The notes under the pieces: model-generated
Told to the model about the DNA's origin: nothing
What the model saw: the letters and a program-made list of their open reading frames with translations, nothing else
Database searches by the model: none
Source of the DNA: an uncultured Clostridia bacterium
Lineage (GTDB): Bacteria > Bacillota > Clostridia > TANB77 > CAG-508
Direction of reading: 5' to 3'
NCBI GenBank assembly: GCA_948739805.1
Contig: CAPYID010000006.1
Location: 13,875 to 77,874 of the forward strand
DNA: 64,000 nucleotides
Shown: positions 7,600-15,032 of the stretch, piece after piece
How the letters are laid out: every line of letters starts with the position of its first letter
Position numbering within the stretch: position 1 is the stretch's first letter
Position numbers and translations under genes: made by a program

Positions 7600-8133
7600 T
7601 TATATTGCTTGTTTTCTATGTCCTTCAAACATTGATTCTACTGGATATTCTCCTGATGTATTAATTATATATTCATGTTCATTTAGTATTGAGTTTATAT
7701 TACTATTGAATTCAGATACTTCATAGCAATTAATTATATTAATATGTATTCCTTCTATTTTGTCAATATTCATATCTAACCAATATTCGATGTTTTTATT
7801 TATATTTTCTATTTCTTCTTTTGTTCCATTTACTATTATTTCTATGTCATTATCGTTTTTTATTATTTTTTCCATATAGTCTTTAATGTCACTAAAGTCT
7901 TTTTCTTCTGTGTTTTTCCATTCTATATTTAATACTTTTGCTTTTGTTATATCATTTATTTGTAGTTTTGATACTAGTTCTTTTATTTCTTTTTTTATTT
8001 CGTTGTTTAGTATTGTGCCTATTTTTACGCCTTTTTCTACTTTTGTTACTATATGTGGTAATAACATTGTTGCCATATGATATTCACTCACATAAAATCC
8101 GCATGTTTTTCTTACATAATTTCTAAAAATCAT
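7600..8133 (-). CDS. Conserved-looking protein of unknown function
   Basis: This 177-aa soluble protein begins at ATG 8133 behind AGGAGGG. The N-terminal part has a distinctive CGFYVSEYHMATMLLPHI segment. The middle is Lys/Glu/Asn-rich with predicted alpha/beta alternation, and the C-terminus reads NTSGEYPVESMFEGHRKQ. No signal peptide or membrane helix is seen. It is transcribed towards galU, with about 145 bases between them that hold no evident gene. The codon bias is native. I cannot assign a function or family. Confidence 0.7.
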   Translation of the reverse strand: MIFRNYVRKTCGFYVSEYHMATMLLPHIVTKVEKGVKIGTILNNEIKKEIKELVSKLQINDITKAKVLNIEWKNTEEKDFSDIKDYMEKIIKNDNDIEIIVNGTKEEIENINKNIEYWLDMNIDKIEGIHINIINCYEVSEFNSNINSILNEHEYIINTSGEYPVESMFEGHRKQAI

Positions 8134-8352
8134 TTGAAATCCCTCCTATGTTTTACTGGAAAATTTTACCACCATTTTTTTGGTCAGTCAAGCCTTTATT
8201 TATTTTTTTATATATTTCTTTTCGACATTTCCGTATGTTTATCTCTCTTTTTTGTTTTTTATTTCTATTTTTTTCTATATTTTTCTAATTTTGGATATGT
8301 TTATTAAAGTTCAAGTTCAAAAAACGTGCACAAAGTTCATAGAAATATGATT

Positions 8353-8382
8353 GTATATTATTTCTTTTTTTGGGGAATAATG
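8353..8382 (+). promoter_or_regulatory. Sigma-F-type promoter of spoIIR
   Basis: GTATA (8353-8357) and GGGAATAATG (8373-8382) are separated by 15 bases. This fits the sigma-F consensus GYATA-N15-GGNNANANTR exactly and lies 45 bases before spoIIR, a known sigma-F target in Bacillus and Clostridium. Confidence 0.75.
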
Positions 8383-8426
8383 CTTATATACAATTTTTTA
8401 CATATCAGGAAAGGAAATGATGTTTT

Positions 8427-9068
8427 ATGAAAAAAAATATTTTTGTTGCTTTTGTAGTATTATTTTTGTTGTTTATTTTTATTATTGTTTGTGCAAGTTC
8501 TTATGTGTCTGCTGTTTCTTCTAATATTTCTTCTTCTGTTTTTAGATTACATGTTATTGCAAATAGTGATTCTTGTGAGGATCAAAATTTAAAGTATATT
8601 GTTAGGGATAGAGTTTTGGATTATATGAATTCTTTGGTCGATTCTGATGTATCTTCAAAGGATGAGATTATGAAGGTTGTTTCTGATAATTTGGAGAGTT
8701 TTAAGTCTATTGCTCAAAATACTGTTTACGAGAATGGCTATGATTATAAAGTTTCTGTTGAAATTGGTAATTTTGCTTTTCCTACTAAGTCTTACGGAGA
8801 TATAGCTTTGCCCGCTGGTTATTATGATGCTTTGAGGGTTTCTATTGGAGATGCTAAGGGTAAAAATTGGTGGTGTGTGATGTTTCCTCCTCTATGTTTT
8901 GTAGATGTTTCTTCTGGCATTGTTCCTGAGGATTCTAAGGAGACTTTGGAAGAGAGTTTGTCTGATGAGGAGTATGAACTAATTTCTGGTAGTTCTACTG
9001 AATTTGAGGTTAAATTTAAGTTTGTAGAATTTTTTGAGAATTTTAAGAATACGTTTGCACAAAAATAA
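8427..9068 (+). CDS. spoIIR: Stage II sporulation protein R
   Basis: SpoIIR is secreted from the forespore into the intermembrane space and triggers SpoIIGA to process pro-sigma-E in the mother cell. The 213-aa protein has one N-terminal hydrophobic segment (residues 6-24), then the family core FRLHVIANSDSCEDQNLKY. Further on it has the conserved GNFAFPTKSYGDIALPAG block and WWCVMFPPLCF. Length and order match the family. A sigma-F-type promoter lies upstream and a strong bidirectional hairpin follows. It is the only obvious sporulation regulator in the window. Codons are T- and G-ending, as in other native plus-strand genes. Confidence 0.96.
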   Translation: MKKNIFVAFVVLFLLFIFIIVCASSYVSAVSSNISSSVFRLHVIANSDSCEDQNLKYIVRDRVLDYMNSLVDSDVSSKDEIMKVVSDNLESFKSIAQNTVYENGYDYKVSVEIGNFAFPTKSYGDIALPAGYYDALRVSIGDAKGKNWWCVMFPPLCFVDVSSGIVPEDSKETLEESLSDEEYELISGSSTEFEVKFKFVEFFENFKNTFAQK

Positions 9069-9097
9069 AAAATGGCACAGTTGTGCCATTTTTTATT
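9069..9097. terminator. Bidirectional terminator between spoIIR and mutS2
   Basis: An 11-bp perfect stem (AAAATGGCACA/TGTGCCATTTT) with a two-base centre has T-runs on both strands. It overlaps the mutS2 stop codon and serves both convergent genes. Confidence 0.9.
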
Positions 9098-11429
9098 TTA
9101 ATTCTACTATTGTAACTCCCATTTCTCCTTCTCCAAATGTTCCGTTTCTGTAACTTTTTACATGTGAATGTGTTTTTAAATATTCTTGTATTCCATGTCT
9201 TAGTTTCCCTGTTCCTTTTCCATGTACTATCCTTGTTGTTTTCATACTTGTCATACTGCATTCGTCTAAATATTTGTCTACTATTGGTATTGCTTCATCT
9301 ACTGTTAACCCTATAACTTTGATTTCCGTAGGTACATTATTTTTTATATTTATTTCTCTAATTTTTGTGTTTATTTTTTCTTCTGTTTTTTCGTTGTTAT
9401 TTTTTATGAATATATCTTCAATATAAAAGTCTGTTTTTGCCATTCCTATTTGTACTCTTACTTTGTTTGATTTATTTGGTAGTTTTAATATTGTTCCTTC
9501 TTGGTTTATGCTTCCAATGTATACTTTCATTCCTATTTTTATTTCTTCTAGTTTTGTTTCTGATTTTAATGTGATATTTTCTATTTTTAGTTCCTTTATT
9601 TCTTCGTTTAAGTCATTTTTGATTTTGTTCATTTGGTTTTTGTCTTCTTGTTCTGATATCTTTTTGATTGTTGTTTCTGCTTTTTCTTTGGCATTTAATA
9701 GTATTTTTCTGGCTTCATATGTTGCTTCATCTATTATCTTTTTTGCTTGTAGTTCTAGTTCTGTGTTGTCTCGTTCTAATCCTCTCTTTAATTCTTCTAT
9801 CTCTTTTAGATTTTTTTCTGTTTTTTCTTTTTCTTCTTCTATTAATATTTTATTTTCATATATTTCTTTTAATACGTCTTCTATATTAATGCTTTCTTGT
9901 TTTGTTAGTTCCTTTGCTCTATTTAATATGTGCTCTTCTAACCCTAAGCGTTTGCTTATTGCAAAGGCATTACTTCTTCCTGGTACTCCCATTAATATTT
10001 TGTATGTTGGTTTCATGTTTTCTACATCAAATTCTGAACTTGCATTTTCAAAGTTGTCTGTTGCTATTGCATAGTTTTTTATTTCTGAGTAGTGTGTTGT
10101 TACTATGTTTATTGATTGTTTTCCATTTAGTTCTTCTAATATGCTTATTGCTAGGTTCGCTCCTTCTTGTGGGTCTGTTCCTGAACATAGTTCATCTAAT
10201 AGTATTAGACTGTTTTGTGTTGACTTTTTCATCATGTCTACTATGTTTATCATATGTGATGAAAATGTACTTAATGAGTCTGCTATACTTTGTTCGTCTC
10301 CTATATCAGCAAATATGTTGTCAAATACATATATAGAACTTTTTTCTCCTGCTGGTATATATAGCCCACTCATTCCCATACATGATAATAGCCCTATTGT
10401 TTTTAGTGTTACTGTTTTTCCCCCTGTGTTTGGTCCTGTTATTACTAGTGTGTTATATTTTTCTCCTATTTCTATGTCTACTGGTACTACTTTGTCTTTG
10501 TCTATTAATGGATGTCTAGCTTTGTTTAGTTTTACTATTTTTTTATCGTTTATTATTGGCGATACTCCATAATTTGCTATTCCAAACTTTGCTTTTGCAA
10601 ATATGAAGTCTAGTTTTCCTATTATTTTTATGTTTGTGTCTAGTTCTCTGGTTATACCCATGAATAGTTCTGATAGTTCTTGTTGTATTTTTTGTATTTC
10701 ATTTGCTTCTTCTAATTTTAGTGTATTTATTCTGTTGTTCATTTCAAATACTGGTAATGGTTCTACAAATACTGTCGCACCACTTGCTGATATGTCGTGT
10801 ACAAATCCTTTTATTTCATTTCTGTATTCTTGTTTTACTGGTATTACATATCTTCCATTTCTTATTGTGATAAATGCTTCTTGTAGGTATTTTGAGTGTA
10901 AGTAATTGTTTAGTTTGTTTTTTATTTCGTTTTGTATTTGTTTTATGTTTCTTCTTATTATATATAAGTTTTTTGATGCATGGTCATCTAGTGTATTTTC
11001 GTCTATTATTGATTTGAACATTTTGTCTTCTATTACTACATTTGTGTATATGTCAAAGAAATAATTTCTTAATTTGTTTGTGTCTACATTTTCTATTTCT
11101 GATACTTTTTCATAGTATTCTTTTAGTTCCCTAGACATTTTTAATACTTTTGCTAGTTCTAATAATTGTTTTATTGATAGAGTTCCTCCTGCTTCTAATG
11201 TTCTTAAGTGTACATTTATGTTGTCTATTTCTCCTAGTGGAATTCCTCCTATTCTATGTGTTAATATATCTGCTTGTTCTGTTTCTTTTAAGTTTATTTG
11301 TACTTCATTTTTGTTGAATGATGGTTTTAAGTTTTTTACCATCTCTTTTCCTAAGTATGTTACAGCATAATTCTCTAACATTTCTAGGACTTTATTAAAT
11401 TCTAATTTATCTAAATATTTCTGTTCCAT
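9093..11429 (-). CDS. mutS2: Endonuclease MutS2
   Basis: MutS2 is a MutS-family ATPase that acts on branched DNA and, in Bacillus, on collided ribosomes. The 778-aa protein has the core and clamp in its first 300 residues. The Walker A motif GPNTGGKT is near residue 335, and LLDELCSGTDPQEGANLA follows as Walker B/signature. A long charged coiled coil spans about 500-630. A C-terminal Smr domain (about 700-778) carries HGKGTGKLR, but the usual LDLRG motif of Smr is degenerate here (KVIGLTVDEA). That may affect nuclease function. The start has GTGAGGG upstream. It is convergent with spoIIR. Confidence 0.96.
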   Translation of the reverse strand: MEQKYLDKLEFNKVLEMLENYAVTYLGKEMVKNLKPSFNKNEVQINLKETEQADILTHRIGGIPLGEIDNINVHLRTLEAGGTLSIKQLLELAKVLKMSRELKEYYEKVSEIENVDTNKLRNYFFDIYTNVVIEDKMFKSIIDENTLDDHASKNLYIIRRNIKQIQNEIKNKLNNYLHSKYLQEAFITIRNGRYVIPVKQEYRNEIKGFVHDISASGATVFVEPLPVFEMNNRINTLKLEEANEIQKIQQELSELFMGITRELDTNIKIIGKLDFIFAKAKFGIANYGVSPIINDKKIVKLNKARHPLIDKDKVVPVDIEIGEKYNTLVITGPNTGGKTVTLKTIGLLSCMGMSGLYIPAGEKSSIYVFDNIFADIGDEQSIADSLSTFSSHMINIVDMMKKSTQNSLILLDELCSGTDPQEGANLAISILEELNGKQSINIVTTHYSEIKNYAIATDNFENASSEFDVENMKPTYKILMGVPGRSNAFAISKRLGLEEHILNRAKELTKQESINIEDVLKEIYENKILIEEEKEKTEKNLKEIEELKRGLERDNTELELQAKKIIDEATYEARKILLNAKEKAETTIKKISEQEDKNQMNKIKNDLNEEIKELKIENITLKSETKLEEIKIGMKVYIGSINQEGTILKLPNKSNKVRVQIGMAKTDFYIEDIFIKNNNEKTEEKINTKIREINIKNNVPTEIKVIGLTVDEAIPIVDKYLDECSMTSMKTTRIVHGKGTGKLRHGIQEYLKTHSHVKSYRNGTFGEGEMGVTIVELK

Positions 11430-11453
11430 TTTCCCTCACTTCTTTAAAAATAA

Positions 11454-11482
11454 TTGACAAATACGTTTTATCTGTGTATAAT
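11454..11482 (+). promoter_or_regulatory. Promoter of antisense sRNA, module 1
   Basis: TTGACA, 17 bases, TATAAT: a full sigma-A consensus promoter pointing at the small RNA 11489-11573. The same arrangement recurs at 14556-14584. Confidence 0.85.
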
Positions 11483-11488
11483 ATTTAT

Positions 11489-11573
11489 AGGAAATGAATA
11501 CAGAAATGTGTTGCCATATAAAAATGTTAAGACACTACATAGCCGTGCAAAGCAAAATGTAGTGTCTTTTTTT
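11489..11573 (+). ncRNA. Candidate type I antitoxin RNA, module 1
   Basis: The predicted transcript is about 85 nt, from seven bases past the consensus promoter to a 12-bp terminator stem (11529-11540 with 11557-11568) and a T7 run. It holds no significant reading frame. Its 3' end converges on, and overlaps by the hairpin, the stop end of the 34-aa hydrophobic peptide gene on the other strand. Its 5' end (AGAAATGTGTTGCC) resembles the 5' end of the peptide mRNA. A homologous RNA of nearly identical length exists at 14591-14674. Confidence 0.65.
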
Positions 11574-11676
11574 ATTCCTTATTTGTTAAAAGTATGTATA
11601 TAACTGTCAATAAGGCTACGTTTATGGTTGTTGAAATCATTAATCCTATAATTAGGAATAGTAAAAAATTTAACAT
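11572..11676 (-). CDS. Small hydrophobic peptide, candidate type I toxin 1
   Basis: This 34-aa peptide is almost wholly hydrophobic, forming one membrane helix, and ends with the polar NKE. The ATG at 11676 is preceded by GAGGTGG at a good distance. Its C-terminal half (TTINVALLTVIYILL) aligns with that of the second peptide at 14673-14789 (ITIINFALLIIICFLL). The mRNA should start near 11756 and has an 80-nt leader with a CATAGTT/AACTATG hairpin just before the ribosome site. Convergent overlap with an sRNA is the layout of txpA/ratA and bsrG/SR4 modules. The toxin role is inference; the sequence is not one I recognise. Confidence 0.7.
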   Translation of the reverse strand: MLNFLLFLIIGLMISTTINVALLTVIYILLTNKE

Positions 11677-11762
11677 AAACACCACCTCACTTTCTCATAG
11701 TTAGAAACTATGAAGCTTAGTGGCAACACTCATCTGCTTTATTTTCATTCCCTATGGTATTT

Positions 11763-11791
11763 AATATACTACATTTTTTACTAAAAAGCAA
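11763..11791 (-). promoter_or_regulatory. Promoter of candidate toxin 1
   Basis: On the minus strand TTGCTT is followed after 17 bases by TATATT, giving a start near 11756 for the hydrophobic peptide mRNA. Confidence 0.6.
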
Positions 11792-11835
11792 GTATTTTTT
11801 GTGGACATAGATAATTTTGTACGTTGATTATACTA

Positions 11836-12192
11836 CTATTTATTTAAAAATTCCTTAATTTTCTCTAACATGTCTTTTGCATCTTCATATTCAATAAAAT
11901 GGTTTGTAATAAATTTCAATGATGAACTTATTTCTGCTCCTTTTTTATATATACACAATATAGGAGTGTTACTATAACTTGCCCATCCTATTTCTATACC
12001 TTGTCCTGTTGATGGAAGTGATACCTCTGCAATTACTAAATCATAACTTGAAATAATATCTTTTGTATTCTCAGATTTATTTTCATGTGGAAAAAAGAAT
12101 GTATTTGTTTTACTTAAATCAGATTTTTTTATTGGATTATAAATTTTATTTATATAATCATAACTACTTGAATGTGAAATATATATCTTCAT
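11836..12192 (-). CDS. Nucleoside 2-deoxyribosyltransferase-like protein
   Basis: The 118-aa product has the fold signature of nucleoside 2-deoxyribosyltransferases and the related DNPH1/RCL hydrolases. It opens with a beta strand (MKIYISHSSSYDY). YDLVIAEVSLPSTGQGIEIGWA then gives the nucleotide-binding Asp and the catalytic Glu position. Such enzymes cleave or exchange the N-glycosidic bond of deoxynucleosides or their monophosphates. The ATG at 12192 has GAGGAG upstream. It stands alone on the minus strand between type I module 1 and murA. Its composition is less T-skewed than the neighbours, so it may be acquired. Exact substrate cannot be told. Confidence 0.7.
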   Translation of the reverse strand: MKIYISHSSSYDYINKIYNPIKKSDLSKTNTFFFPHENKSENTKDIISSYDLVIAEVSLPSTGQGIEIGWASYSNTPILCIYKKGAEISSSLKFITNHFIEYEDAKDMLEKIKEFLNK

Positions 12193-12333
12193 TTACTGCT
12201 CCTCCTCAACAGCTCGATTATATCATAAAGGATTTGCATGTACAATATAAATATTAGAAAGTTGGATAATGAGTAATATTTATGGTTACAATTTACAGCT
12301 AGCCTCATATATAATTGGTGGTTATCTCTGTCC

Positions 12334-12357
12334 CTTTTTCCAAAAAAATGGAAAAAG
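12334..12357. other. Hairpin with GTCCC flanks between divergent genes
   Basis: CTTTTTCC and GGAAAAAG surround an A-rich loop, flanked by TGTCCC and CCGTCCC. This resembles extragenic palindromes of Clostridia. The remaining 12193-12471 gap shows no gene. Confidence 0.45.
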
Positions 12358-12471
12358 AACCGTCCCATTTTCCAATTTTCATTATCAATCATTAATCTAT
12401 TGTATTTTTTTTTTATTTATGTTATAGTAGGTTTGAAATTTAATTATATTTAAAACTAAGGAGGGTTCGAC

Positions 12472-13731
12472 TTGGAAAAGTTTGTTATTAATGGTAAAAC
12501 TAGACTTGAGGGCGAGGTTATTATTAATGGTGCTAAAAATGCTGCTGTTGCTATTTTACCTGCTACTTTGTTGGTTAATGGCATTTGTACTATTGAAAAC
12601 TTGCCTAATATTAGTGATATAAATATATATTGTGATATTTTGAGGACTTTAGGTGTTAAAATTACTAAAACTGCTCCTAATACTGTGGTGGTTGATACTC
12701 GTGATGTTAATTATATTGATGCTCCTTTAGATATGACTAGCAAGTTTAGGGCTTCTTATTATTTAATTGGTGCTCTTCTTGGTAGATGCAAAAGAGCGGT
12801 TGTTGGTATGCCTGGTGGCTGTAAACTTGGAGCTCGTCCGATCGACCAACATGCTAAGGCTTTTGAGTGTCTTGGTGCTAAGGTTGATATTGGTCAGGGT
12901 AAGATTGTTGCTACTACTGATGGGCTTGTTGGAAATTCTATTTACCTAGATATTGTTTCTGTTGGCGCTACTATTAATGCCATTCTTGCTTCTGTTTTGG
13001 CTGAAGGTACTACTACTATTGAGAATGTAGCTAAAGAGCCTCATATTGTTGATGTTGCTAATTTTTTGAACACTATGGGTGCTGATATTCATGGTGCTGG
13101 TACTGATATTATTAAAATTAATGGTGTTAAGGAGCTTCATGGTGGTACATATTCTATTGTTCCTGACCAAATTGAGGCTGGTACTTTTATGTTGGCTGCT
13201 GTTGCTACTAGAGGTGATATTACTATAAAGAATTGTATTACTAAGCATTTGGATGTCTTGTCTGCTAAGATTGAGGAAATGGGTGCTCATGTTGAGGAGA
13301 TTAGTGGTGATACTCTTAGGGTTTGGTGTGATAAAAAACCTAAGTGTGTAAATATTAAGACTCTTCCTTACCCTGGTTTTCCTACAGATTTACAGTCTCA
13401 AATGGGTATTGTTTTGGCTACTGCTGATGGGACTAGCATTGTGACTGAAAGTATTTGGGAGTCTCGTTTTCAATATACTGCTGAGCTTAATAAAATGGGA
13501 GCTAAGATTAATGCTCAAGGTAATGTTGCTTTTTTTGATGGTGTTCCTGAGTTATATGGTAGACCAGTTTCGGCTTCTGATTTAAGGGCTGGTGCTGCTC
13601 TTATTATTGCAGGTATTGCGGCTAATGGTGTGACTGAGGTTTCTAATATTGAGTATATTGATCGTGGTTATGAGAATATTGAAGATAAGTTTAAGGCACT
13701 TGGTGCTGATATTAAGAGAGTGACGGAGTAA
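12472..13731 (+). CDS. murA: UDP-N-acetylglucosamine 1-carboxyvinyltransferase
   Basis: MurA transfers enolpyruvate from PEP to UDP-GlcNAc, the first committed step of peptidoglycan synthesis. The 419-aa length is standard. GAKNAAVAILPATLL near residue 20 contains the substrate-binding Lys-Asn pair. MPGGCKLGARPIDQH near residue 118 carries the catalytic Cys, which makes the enzyme potentially fosfomycin-sensitive. The start is an unusual TTG at 12472, fixed by AAGGAGGG a few bases upstream and by the conserved N-terminus. The walJ ATG follows two bases after its stop, so they form an operon. Codons are strongly T-ending, opposite to minus-strand genes. Confidence 0.97.
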   Translation: MEKFVINGKTRLEGEVIINGAKNAAVAILPATLLVNGICTIENLPNISDINIYCDILRTLGVKITKTAPNTVVVDTRDVNYIDAPLDMTSKFRASYYLIGALLGRCKRAVVGMPGGCKLGARPIDQHAKAFECLGAKVDIGQGKIVATTDGLVGNSIYLDIVSVGATINAILASVLAEGTTTIENVAKEPHIVDVANFLNTMGADIHGAGTDIIKINGVKELHGGTYSIVPDQIEAGTFMLAAVATRGDITIKNCITKHLDVLSAKIEEMGAHVEEISGDTLRVWCDKKPKCVNIKTLPYPGFPTDLQSQMGIVLATADGTSIVTESIWESRFQYTAELNKMGAKINAQGNVAFFDGVPELYGRPVSASDLRAGAALIIAGIAANGVTEVSNIEYIDRGYENIEDKFKALGADIKRVTE

Positions 13732-13733
13732 TT

Positions 13734-14525
13734 ATGTTAAAGTTTTGTAGCTTATATAGTGGTAGTACTGGTAATAGTTTATTTGCTCAAAATAATAATA
13801 CTAAGATTTTGATTGATGCTGGTGTTAGTGCTAAGAAGATTATATCGGGGTTGGATTCTATTGATGTTAACCCTAATGAGATAGATGCAATTTTGATAAC
13901 CCATGAACATTCTGACCATGTTCAGAGTGTTGGAACATTTTCAAAGAAATTTGATATCCCTGTTTATGCAAATTCTAAGACTTGGAGTAAAATTCCTAAA
14001 GAGGTTCAAAAGATTGATAAGAAAAATATACATATATTTAATTCTTGTGAGGATTTTGTTATTGGAGATTTAGTTATTCATCCTTTTAGAACTCCTCATG
14101 ATGCTATTGAGTCTTGTGGATTTAATATTAGTGATGGTAATACTAAGATTAGTATTGCAACTGATTTAGGTCATGTGACTCCTGAGATTAAGAGTTGTTT
14201 GATGGGAAGCAAATTTGCTTTGTTAGAGTCTAATTATGAGCCTGAGGTTTTGAGAATTTGCTCATATCCTAGTTTACTTAAAAGTAGAATTGCGGGTCCT
14301 AATGGTCATCTTTCTAATAATATGGCAGGTCAGCTTATTTCTGATTTGATTGAGAGTGGTTTGGCTACTGTTATACTTGGTCATTTGAGTAAAGAGAGTA
14401 ATTTCCCTGAGATGGCTTATGAGACTGTTTTAACTGAATTAGAGAATAGAAAGTTTAAAAGAGGAACTATAGATTTGTCTGTGGCTAGTCGCTTTGAACC
14501 TAGCAAATTAATTGAAATTGGATAA
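13734..14525 (+). CDS. walJ: WalJ/YycJ-type MBL-fold hydrolase
   Basis: WalJ is a cytoplasmic metallo-beta-lactamase-fold protein with 5'-3' exonuclease activity, linked in Firmicutes to wall metabolism and replication. The 263-aa product starts with CSLYSGSTGNSLF and has the metal-binding ITHEHSDHVQ near residue 57. HPFRTPHDAIESCGF follows, then a late ILGHLSKESNFPE with the last ligand. Order and length match the family. It begins two bases after murA, suggesting co-transcription; it is not next to walRK here. The family is clear, and the exact cellular role is known only from relatives. Confidence 0.93.
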   Translation: MLKFCSLYSGSTGNSLFAQNNNTKILIDAGVSAKKIISGLDSIDVNPNEIDAILITHEHSDHVQSVGTFSKKFDIPVYANSKTWSKIPKEVQKIDKKNIHIFNSCEDFVIGDLVIHPFRTPHDAIESCGFNISDGNTKISIATDLGHVTPEIKSCLMGSKFALLESNYEPEVLRICSYPSLLKSRIAGPNGHLSNNMAGQLISDLIESGLATVILGHLSKESNFPEMAYETVLTELENRKFKRGTIDLSVASRFEPSKLIEIG

Positions 14526-14555
14526 TATGCCCTTTATAATAAATTTAAAAACTAT

Positions 14556-14584
14556 TTGACTTTATCTAAAAACCTGTGTATAAT
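14556..14584 (+). promoter_or_regulatory. Promoter of antisense sRNA, module 2
   Basis: TTGACT, 17 bases, TATAAT. The spacer ends with CTGTG exactly as in module 1. Confidence 0.85.
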
Positions 14585-14590
14585 ATAGAT

Positions 14591-14674
14591 AGAAAATGAG
14601 AAACACAGAAATGTGTTGCCGATGAAATGATAAAATAACCATTCAACCTAGCAAAAGCAGAATGGTTATTTTTT
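14591..14674 (+). ncRNA. Candidate type I antitoxin RNA, module 2
   Basis: The predicted RNA is about 84 nt and ends in a perfect 12-bp stem (14633-14644 with 14660-14671) followed by a T-run. The start segment contains ACAGAAATGTGTTGCC, shared with module 1. The terminator stems of the two modules differ in sequence but not in size or position, so the structure is conserved while the bases change. It converges on the 38-aa peptide gene. Confidence 0.65.
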
Positions 14675-14789
14675 ATTGCCTATGTAGTAAGAAACAGATG
14701 ATGATTAACAAGGCAAAATTTATGATAGTTATTCCTACTAATTCGTAGAAAAGTAGTTTGATAATTACTAATAATGCTGTTTCTACCAT
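14673..14789 (-). CDS. Small hydrophobic peptide, candidate type I toxin 2
   Basis: The 38-aa peptide is hydrophobic with a single Lys and Glu in the first half and a polar HRQ end. The ATG at 14789 follows GGAGGTGG. The leader (from about 14894) contains ACCTCC at 14830-14835 on the minus strand, complementary to the GGAGGT of the ribosome site, so the mRNA can hide its own start. The C-terminal half aligns with the module 1 peptide. Both modules lie near the murA-walJ operon, one on each side. Membrane-acting toxin is inferred from layout and composition. Confidence 0.7.
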   Translation of the reverse strand: MVETALLVIIKLLFYELVGITIINFALLIIICFLLHRQ

Positions 14790-14900
14790 ATCAACCACCT
14801 CCATATATCAATCTCACAACATAAAGTCGTGGAGGTTTATGTATAAGCTAAGAAGTTAAAAGGTGGCAACACACTCTGCTTATCTCATTTTCTATTTTAT

Positions 14901-14929
14901 AATATATAACATAATTTACGAAAAAACAA
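14901..14929 (-). promoter_or_regulatory. Promoter of candidate toxin 2
   Basis: On the minus strand TTGTTT and TATATT are separated by 17 bases, the same geometry as at 11763-11791. Confidence 0.6.
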
Positions 14930-15032
14930 GCGAACAAAACAAATATTTGAATTTAATATATCAAAATGTGCATAAAGTATAAACCTACTGCAAATAATAA
15001 TTTATATTATTATTTAAAGTAGGTGTTTTTTT

